DNA of 9,778 bases, taken from NCBI GenBank assembly GCA_025925615.1, contig JAICLN010000138.1:1-9778 (forward strand), in the 5' to 3' direction. The notes under the pieces are model-generated. The model ran no database searches and was not told where the DNA came from. It saw nothing but the letters and a program-made list of their open reading frames with translations. Made by a program: the position numbers and the translations under genes. The first letter of the stretch is position 1; every line of letters begins with the position of its first letter. The stretch is from Actinomycetospora sp. Lineage in GTDB: Bacteria; Actinomycetota; Actinomycetes; Mycobacteriales; Pseudonocardiaceae. Of the stretch, positions 5,943 through 9,778 are shown piece after piece.

Positions 5943-6973
5943 AGCGAATCGGGTTCCTCTCGTTCGGGCACTGGTCGCCGTCGGGGCACTCGTTGGTGAC
6001 CTCGGCCGCGGACTCCCTGCTCCAGTCCATCGAGCTCGCGGTGGCGGCCGAGGAGGTGGGGGCCGACGGTGCCTACTTCCGCGTGCACCACTTCGCCCAC
6101 CAGCTCGCTTCGCCGTTCCCCCTGCTGGCCGCGGCGGCCGCGCGGACGAGCCGCATCGAGCTCGGCACCGGCGTGATCGACATGCGCTACGAGAACCCGC
6201 TCTACATGGCCGAGGACGCCGGGGCCGCCGACCTCATCTCGGGTGGCCGCCTGCAGCTCGGCATCAGCCGCGGGTCGCCCGAGCAAGTCATCGACGGGTA
6301 CCGCTACTTCGGATATGCGCCGGCCGAGGGCGCCACGGACGCCGACATGGCGCGCGAGCACACCGCGACGTTCCTCGAGGTCCTCGGCGGCGAGAGCTTC
6401 GCCCGGCCCAACCCGCGCCCGATGTTCGCCAACCCGCCCGGCCTGCTGCGGATCGAGCCGCACGCGCCCGGTCTGCGCGACCGGATCTGGTGGGGCGCCG
6501 GTAGCCGGGCCACCGCGGAGTGGACGGCCGAGCAGGGCATGAACCTCATGAGCTCGACGCTGCTGACCGAGACAGGGCCCACCGAGGATGGCGGCGTGCC
6601 GTTCCACCGCCTGCAGGCCGAGCAGATCCAGCGCTTCCGGGACGCCTGGGACGCGGCCGGGCACGCCCGCGAACCGCGGGTGTCGGTGAGCCGCAGCATC
6701 TTCCCGATCGTGTCGGATCTCGACCGCCAGCTGTTCTGGCGCGAGCGGCACTCGACCGACCAGGTCGGGCACCTCGACGGCGGCGACGCCCGCTTCGGCA
6801 AGACCTACGCCGGCGAGCCGGACAAGCTGATCGCCGAGTTGGCCGAGGACGAGGCGATCGCCGCAGCCGACACGCTGCTGCTCACCGTCCCCAACCAGCT
6901 CGGCGTCGACTACAACGCCCACGTCATCGAGAGCGTGCTCACCCACCTCGCCCCGGAGCTGGGCTGGCGGTGA
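5939..6973 (+). CDS. LLM-class (luciferase-like) flavin-dependent monooxygenase
   Basis: The 344-residue protein follows the bacterial luciferase-like TIM-barrel pattern. The first strand is MKRIGFLSFGHW, followed by LAVAAEEVGADGAYFRVHHFAHQ (the E-x-GAD helix and HH/F pocket), ARTSRIELGTGVIDMRYENPLYMAEDAGAADLISGGRLQLGISRGSPE (residues about 68-116), and a C-terminal ALxL strand near ADTLLLTVPNQLGVDY. The GRLQLGISRG segment is the typical SGGRxxLGxGxG turn. These enzymes use reduced FMN supplied by a reductase, or F420 in some branches, and oxygen to oxidise aldehydes or other organic substrates; the substrate here is unknown. The GTG at 5939 overlaps the stop of the short upstream ORF. It ends 4 bp before the stop of the convergent 88-aa gene. 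Confidence 0.9.
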   Translation: MKRIGFLSFGHWSPSGHSLVTSAADSLLQSIELAVAAEEVGADGAYFRVHHFAHQLASPFPLLAAAAARTSRIELGTGVIDMRYENPLYMAEDAGAADLISGGRLQLGISRGSPEQVIDGYRYFGYAPAEGATDADMAREHTATFLEVLGGESFARPNPRPMFANPPGLLRIEPHAPGLRDRIWWGAGSRATAEWTAEQGMNLMSSTLLTETGPTEDGGVPFHRLQAEQIQRFRDAWDAAGHAREPRVSVSRSIFPIVSDLDRQLFWRERHSTDQVGHLDGGDARFGKTYAGEPDKLIAELAEDEAIAAADTLLLTVPNQLGVDYNAHVIESVLTHLAPELGWR

Positions 6974-6977
6974 GCGA

Positions 6978-7244
6978 TCAGTCGTGCGGGCCGACCGCGC
7001 CGGCCTGCACCCCGATCACGTGGCACGGGCGGTTCATCGCCTGCAGGGCGCGCTCGAGGACGCGGCACACCTCGTCGACCGCTACACGCGCGTCCGGGGC
7101 CTTGGTGCTGCCGGTGATCTCGAGGACGCCGTAGGGCACCGTCGGGACCCCGCCGACCTCGACGAGGCGCTCGAGGAGGTCGTCGAGCCCGTCCTCGTCG
7201 AGGCGCGTCAGATCGGTCATGAGGTGGACCCGGTACTCGGTCAT
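6978..7244 (-). CDS. Small hypothetical protein, 88 aa
   Basis: I do not recognise a family. The protein begins MTEYRVHLMTDL, a likely beta strand, then has an acidic helix (DEDGLDDLLERLVEVGG), a Gly/Pro turn, VLEITGSTKAPDARVAVDEVCRVLERALQ and a last strand HVIGVQAG. The beta-alpha-beta-alpha-beta pattern suggests a small ferredoxin-like or ACT-like fold, which is inference only. The ATG at 7244 has GGGAG about 8 nt upstream. It converges on the monooxygenase gene with only 4 bp between stops. Upstream, 26 bp before its start, is the stop codon of a displaced ychF 3' end (7271-7273), so it was probably the gene after ychF in an operon before the element at 7280-8961 came between them. Confidence 0.7.
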   Translation of the reverse strand: MTEYRVHLMTDLTRLDEDGLDDLLERLVEVGGVPTVPYGVLEITGSTKAPDARVAVDEVCRVLERALQAMNRPCHVIGVQAGAVGPHD

Positions 7245-7270
7245 GGGGGGAGTCTCCCGGACGGGGGCGC

Positions 7271-7294
7271 TCAGACGTTGAACCGGAACTCGAC
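7271..7294 (-). pseudogene. ychF: Displaced 3' end of ychF (VEFRFNV stop)
   Basis: Read on the minus strand from 7294, eight codons give V-E-F-R-F-N-V-stop, the C-terminus I expect for a YchF protein. Bases upstream of 7294 no longer encode YchF (they read HSRHP). The resident ychF copy at 8926 onward keeps VVEFRF and then continues into GSPSRS. The fragment is best read as the original gene end, separated from its gene by an insertion. Confidence 0.75.
7280..7294. repeat. Direct repeat copy 1 (att-like), distal side of the insertion
   Basis: GAACCGGAACTCGAC on the plus strand. It matches the copy at 8947-8961 in 14 of 15 positions, with 11 consecutive identical bases (CGGAACTCGAC, 7284-7294). 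It lies in the displaced ychF end, 26 bp from the start codon of the recombinase-like fragment, the usual arrangement of an integrase gene beside its attachment site. Confidence 0.65.
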
Positions 7295-7320
7295 GGGATG
7301 GCGAGAGTGCACCGGGAGCG

Positions 7321-7476
7321 ATGATCAGAGCGGGGCTCTCCCTGCGGATATCGCTCGACGCACCCGGTGAGGGCCTGGGGGGAGCGGCAAGGCGCCGCCT
7401 GCCGGAGATCGCCGCGCCATGCGGATGGACCGTGGTCGATGAGTACGTCGAAGTCTCGGCGTACAAGCGGTCATGA
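7321..7476 (+). pseudogene. Truncated serine recombinase (resolvase N-terminal domain) fragment
   Basis: From the ATG at 7321 the frame reads 51 residues to a TGA at 7474. It opens IRAGLSLRISLDAPGEGLG, which matches the start of actinobacterial serine integrases (usually RAxxYLRISxDxTGEGLG...). It continues PEIAAPCGWTVVDEYVEVSAYKRS, matching the usual IAxxRGWTVVDEYVxNDVSAYKR. S11 in LRIS is the position of the nucleophilic serine. The tyrosine before LR is replaced by serine, the Q-R region is corrupted (GGAARRRL) and two residues are missing before SAYKRS. The rest of the catalytic domain and the whole DNA-binding part are gone, replaced by the M23 locus, whose stop codon it overlaps. Rare codons AGA, ATA and AGG occur. 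Recognition is from memory of the family, without alignment. Confidence 0.72.
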
Positions 7477-8766
7477 ACCGAACCGAACCACGTCCCGGTC
7501 CAGCGGCAGCTCGTTCGTGCGCGTCGATGACGGGTTCGCCGCCTGGAACGGCAGGGCACCGGTCGGCTGCAGCCCCAGGTTGTCGTCCCACAACCGCGTG
7601 GGGACGTGCCCGAGCAGGGTGAAGGTGTCGAACGCGTACGGCCGGCTGTCGGCGGGGAAGTAGGTGGGCGTCGTCAGGAATTGGAAGTGCAGGTGCGGGG
7701 TGGTCGAGATCCCGCTGTTGCCGATCAGCCCCAGCTGTTGGCCACGGGTGATCCGGTCCCCGACCCGGACCGCCACCGATCCCGGGTCCATGTGCGCGTA
7801 CAGCACGTAGACCCCGTCGGAAATCTGCACGATGACGTGGTTGCCGACGGTCTCCTTAACCGTGGCCAGGTTTGTCGGGTGGGGGACTTCCGCGCTGTTG
7901 GCGAGCCCGTCCTGGGCGGCCACCACGGTGCCCGCCGCGGCGGACAGGATGGGCTGGCGGTACGACAGGTAGCTGGCGAGCTTGGATGGGTCGCCGATCC
8001 ATGTCCGGTGCTGGTCGTCGAGCTTGTAGAAGTCGATGGCGTACCTCTGCGGGACCTCCAGCACCCCGTTGACCGGTTCGATGCCGCGGCGGTGGTGCGA
8101 GTCGGCGCAGCAGCCCTCACTCATGTACCAGGTCCCCGACGGGACCGGCGCGCCCACGACGGCCGGGCCGTCGGTGGCCGGGTTCGTGCGACCCAGCCGC
8201 ATCTGGACCGGCACGGGCGGTGCGTTGGGGGCGAGGACCGCACCGCTCACGACGTGCTCGATGGTCGCCGGCACCGCGGAACGCTGCGGAAACACGACAT
8301 CGACCCAGGCGATGTCCGTCGTGGTCGGCGCGATCGTCACCGAGGTGTTGCTGGGACCCGGTTGGCTGACTCCTTCGGCCTCGGTGCCGACCTGCAGCGG
8401 CGTGAGGTCGACCCGTCCCGTGGTCCCCGGCACCAGCGCCGAGGTGGCAGCGTCGTGCAGCTCGATCCCATCCACGCGCACGGGTGCGGGGGCCACGTTG
8501 GTCAGGACGAGCTCATAGGTCAGGTGCACCTTTCCGTCGGTCATCTCGACCGGCTCCGGCGACGTGACGAACGAGGCCGACAGTTGCGTGACCTTCGCCG
8601 TCCTGTCGATGCCGCTCTGGAACGTCCCCGCCGGGGCGACGGCTGCGGTCGGGCTGCTCCCGCCCGGACCAGGCCCACCGCCGGTCCCGGTACACGAGGC
8701 ACACCCCAGTGAGGCCACCACAACCACCCCGAGTACCTGGGCGGCGAAATCGCGACGCTTCCGCAC
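7471..8766 (-). CDS. M23 family metallopeptidase, Tat-type exported probable lipoprotein
   Basis: The 431-residue protein begins MRKRRDFAAQ, a twin-arginine-like RRxF motif, then a hydrophobic stretch ending LGCASC. C22 or C25 could be lipidated, though neither lipobox is ideal. Residues 26-45 are a Gly/Pro/Ser linker. A beta-rich, Ig-like region covers about 55-190. The C-terminal LytM domain has HH at 224-225, D245 (RYAIDFY), YAHMDPGS with H325, GDRITRGQQLGLIGNSG, and HLH at 358-360. The usual Zn and catalytic set is therefore complete, with wider spacing between the first His and Asp than the common HxxxD. Such enzymes cut peptide bonds in peptidoglycan outside the membrane. The start is GTG with no clear Shine-Dalgarno; TAGCGT 8 nt upstream would fit a leaderless -10. 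In the first 67 codons about 12 end in A or T, against none in the PEPM/ICL gene, suggesting transfer. Confidence 0.9.
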   Translation of the reverse strand: MRKRRDFAAQVLGVVVVASLGCASCTGTGGGPGPGGSSPTAAVAPAGTFQSGIDRTAKVTQLSASFVTSPEPVEMTDGKVHLTYELVLTNVAPAPVRVDGIELHDAATSALVPGTTGRVDLTPLQVGTEAEGVSQPGPSNTSVTIAPTTTDIAWVDVVFPQRSAVPATIEHVVSGAVLAPNAPPVPVQMRLGRTNPATDGPAVVGAPVPSGTWYMSEGCCADSHHRRGIEPVNGVLEVPQRYAIDFYKLDDQHRTWIGDPSKLASYLSYRQPILSAAAGTVVAAQDGLANSAEVPHPTNLATVKETVGNHVIVQISDGVYVLYAHMDPGSVAVRVGDRITRGQQLGLIGNSGISTTPHLHFQFLTTPTYFPADSRPYAFDTFTLLGHVPTRLWDDNLGLQPTGALPFQAANPSSTRTNELPLDRDVVRFGS

Positions 8767-8925
8767 GATGGATCACGCTAGACCCCGACACCGCGCTCCA
8801 CCCCGTGCTCGTGAAACCCGGGCAGCGGACCACGGGAGGTCATCTCAGGCGGGACCTAGATGATCTTCGGCGACAGGCCGGCGACGCGCAGAGCAAGGAT
8901 CAGCGCCCCGCCACTGCCGGACGGC
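8767..8925. other. Element-internal gap with possible leaderless promoter of the M23 gene
   Basis: This holds the upstream region of the M23 gene. On the minus strand TAGCGT (plus 8775-8780) ends 8 nt before the GTG at 8766, which would place transcription start at or near the start codon; no good -35 is visible. A minus-strand frame ending at 8856 reads ALILALRVAGLSPKII and stop. It has coding-like composition and may be a gene scrap, but is too short to assign. Confidence 0.3.
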
Positions 8926-9778
8926 CTATGAGCGTGATGGTGATCCGAAGCGGAACTCGACCACGTCGCCGTCGTGCATGACGTAGTCCTTGCCCTCCAT
9001 GCGGACCTTGCCCGCGCTCTTGGCGGCGTTCATCGACCCGGCGCCCACGAGGTCGTCGTAGGAGACGATCTCGGCCTTGATGAACCCCCGCTGGAAGTCG
9101 GTGTGGATGACGCCGGCCGCCTCGGGGGCGGTGGCGCCGATCGGGATCGTCCAGGCCCGGGACTCCTTGGGGCCCGCCGTCAGGTAGGTCTGCAGGCCGA
9201 GCGTGCGGAACCCGGCGCGGGCGAGGGCGTCGAGGCCCGGCTCGGTCTGGCCGATCGACTCGAGCAGCTCGGCGGCCGACTCGACGTCGATCTCGAGCAG
9301 CTCCTGCTCGACCTTCGCGTCCAGGAACACCGCCTCGGCGGGCGCGACCAGCTCGGCCAGCTCCTTGCGCCGGGCGTCGTCGGTGAGGACGCCCTCGTCG
9401 GCGTTGAAGACGTAGAGGAACGGCTTGACGGTGAGCAGGTTCAGCTCGCGCAGCGCCGGGGAGTTCATCCCGGCCGAGAAGAGGGTGCGGCCCTCGTCCA
9501 GGACTGTCGCCGCCTTCTGGACCTCCTCGAGGACCAGGCGCCGGTCCTTCTGCATCCGCGCCTCCTTCTCGAGGCGCGGCACCGCCTTCTCGACGGTCTG
9601 CAGGTCGGCCAGGACGAGCTCGGTCGCGATCGTCTCGATGTCCGGGGCCGGGACGCCCCGGCCGTCGACGTGCACCACGTCGTCGTCGTCGAAGACCCGC
9701 ACCACCTGGCAGATGGCGTCGGCCTCGCGGATGTTCGCGAGGAACTTGTTGCCCAGCCCCGCACCCTCGCTCGCGCCG
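8926..9778 (-). CDS. ychF: Ribosome-binding ATPase YchF/OLA1, N-terminus beyond window, altered C-terminus
   Basis: About 283 C-terminal residues of the roughly 360 expected are present. The window opens in [22 protein letters not shown], the switch region of YchF, followed by [35 protein letters not shown], a coiled-coil part ([20 protein letters not shown]) and VFNADEG. In that last motif NxxE replaces the NKxD of GTPases, the hallmark of ATP preference in this family. The TGS domain closes the protein ([31 protein letters not shown] to [17 protein letters not shown]). YchF binds ribosomes and hydrolyses ATP, with a role in translation and stress responses. The P-loop lies off the right edge. 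The last six residues, GSPSRS, replace the expected NV, apparently because an element inserted here. Confidence 0.95.
   Translation of the reverse strand, partial: GASEGAGLGNKFLANIREADAICQVVRVFDDDDVVHVDGRGVPAPDIETIATELVLADLQTVEKAVPRLEKEARMQKDRRLVLEEVQKAATVLDEGRTLFSAGMNSPALRELNLLTVKPFLYVFNADEGVLTDDARRKELAELVAPAEAVFLDAKVEQELLEIDVESAAELLESIGQTEPGLDALARAGFRTLGLQTYLTAGPKESRAWTIPIGATAPEAAGVIHTDFQRGFIKAEIVSYDDLVGAGSMNAAKSAGKVRMEGKDYVMHDGDVVEFRFGSPSRS
8947..8961. repeat. Direct repeat copy 2 (att-like), ychF side of the insertion
   Basis: GAAGCGGAACTCGAC on the plus strand, inside the ychF coding end (codons V-E-F-R-F). It differs from the copy at 7280-7294 only at the fourth base (G here, C there). 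The YchF frame stays normal up to this repeat and becomes atypical immediately beyond it. Confidence 0.65.

Larger units (their letters stand above)
7280..8961. mobile_element. Remnant integrative element inserted at the 3' end of ychF
   Basis: The segment is bounded by 15-nt direct repeats (7280-7294 and 8947-8961, one mismatch; spacing 1667 bp). Inside the distal repeat lies an inward-facing serine-recombinase N-terminal fragment (7321-7476), then a complete M23 lipoprotein gene on the opposite strand, whose codons are less GC-biased than those of the neighbours. Joining the sequence at the repeats restores a ychF ending in [11 protein letters not shown] followed 26 bp later by the 88-aa gene. 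Seen directly: the repeats, the two ychF ends and the fragment. Inferred: site-specific integration by a serine integrase followed by deletion of most of the element. Too little remains to say whether it was a prophage or a conjugative element. Confidence 0.7.

Noticed and set aside
7328..7340. AGAGC-GGG-GCTCT hairpin
   Set aside because: Only a 5-bp stem; it lies within the recombinase fragment's reading frame and has no positional support as a terminator.
8856..8925. Minus-strand reading ending ALILALRVAGLSPKII-stop downstream of the ychF stop
   Set aside because: It looks coding in composition but is about 25 codons long with no start or recognisable family; kept only as a note in the gap entry.
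1..9778. tRNA, rRNA, CRISPR array or complete insertion sequence
   Set aside because: No tandem spaced repeats, no conserved tRNA arm pattern and no intact transposase were seen on either strand; the only mobile-type gene trace is the serine recombinase fragment.

Overview
This 9.8 kb window has very high GC, codons that almost always end in G or C, and long antisense shadow frames. The gene set (mycothiol-type maleylpyruvate isomerase fold protein, bacterial GPP34 protein, several actinobacterial-type hypotheticals) points to the chromosome of a high-GC actinobacterium, perhaps Pseudonocardiales; that placement is inference.

Layout, left to right. A Nudix hydrolase runs off the left edge on the minus strand, diverging from a pterin-4a-carbinolamine dehydratase and an MFS transporter on the plus strand. 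A small membrane-anchored or exported Ala/Pro-rich protein follows. Two minus-strand genes come next: an actinobacterial protein of unknown function and a GPP34 (GOLPH3-like) protein. The GPP34 gene diverges from a PEP mutase/isocitrate lyase superfamily enzyme, which converges on a DinB-like mycothiol-dependent family protein. That gene diverges from a luciferase-like flavin monooxygenase preceded by a possible translated leader. A small hypothetical (88 aa), an M23 peptidase lipoprotein and the 3' part of ychF complete the window, all on the minus strand.

Most of this is ordinary housekeeping and accessory metabolism. The exception is 7280-8961. ychF stops at 8926 with an unusual tail (FRF then GSPSRS). 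The ending I expect for ychF (VEFRFNV and stop) lies 1.67 kb downstream at 7271-7294. The two places share a 15-nt direct repeat with one mismatch. Just inside the distal copy, at 7321-7476, is an inward-facing fragment that reads like the N-terminus of a serine recombinase, including a plausible catalytic serine (LRIS). The only intact gene between the repeats is an M23 peptidase with a Tat-like signal and less biased codon use than its neighbours. I read this as the remnant of a serine-integrase element inserted at the 3' end of ychF, which kept one cargo gene, gave ychF a new C-terminus and separated it from the 88-aa gene formerly 26 bp downstream. The sequence signs are direct; the history is inference.
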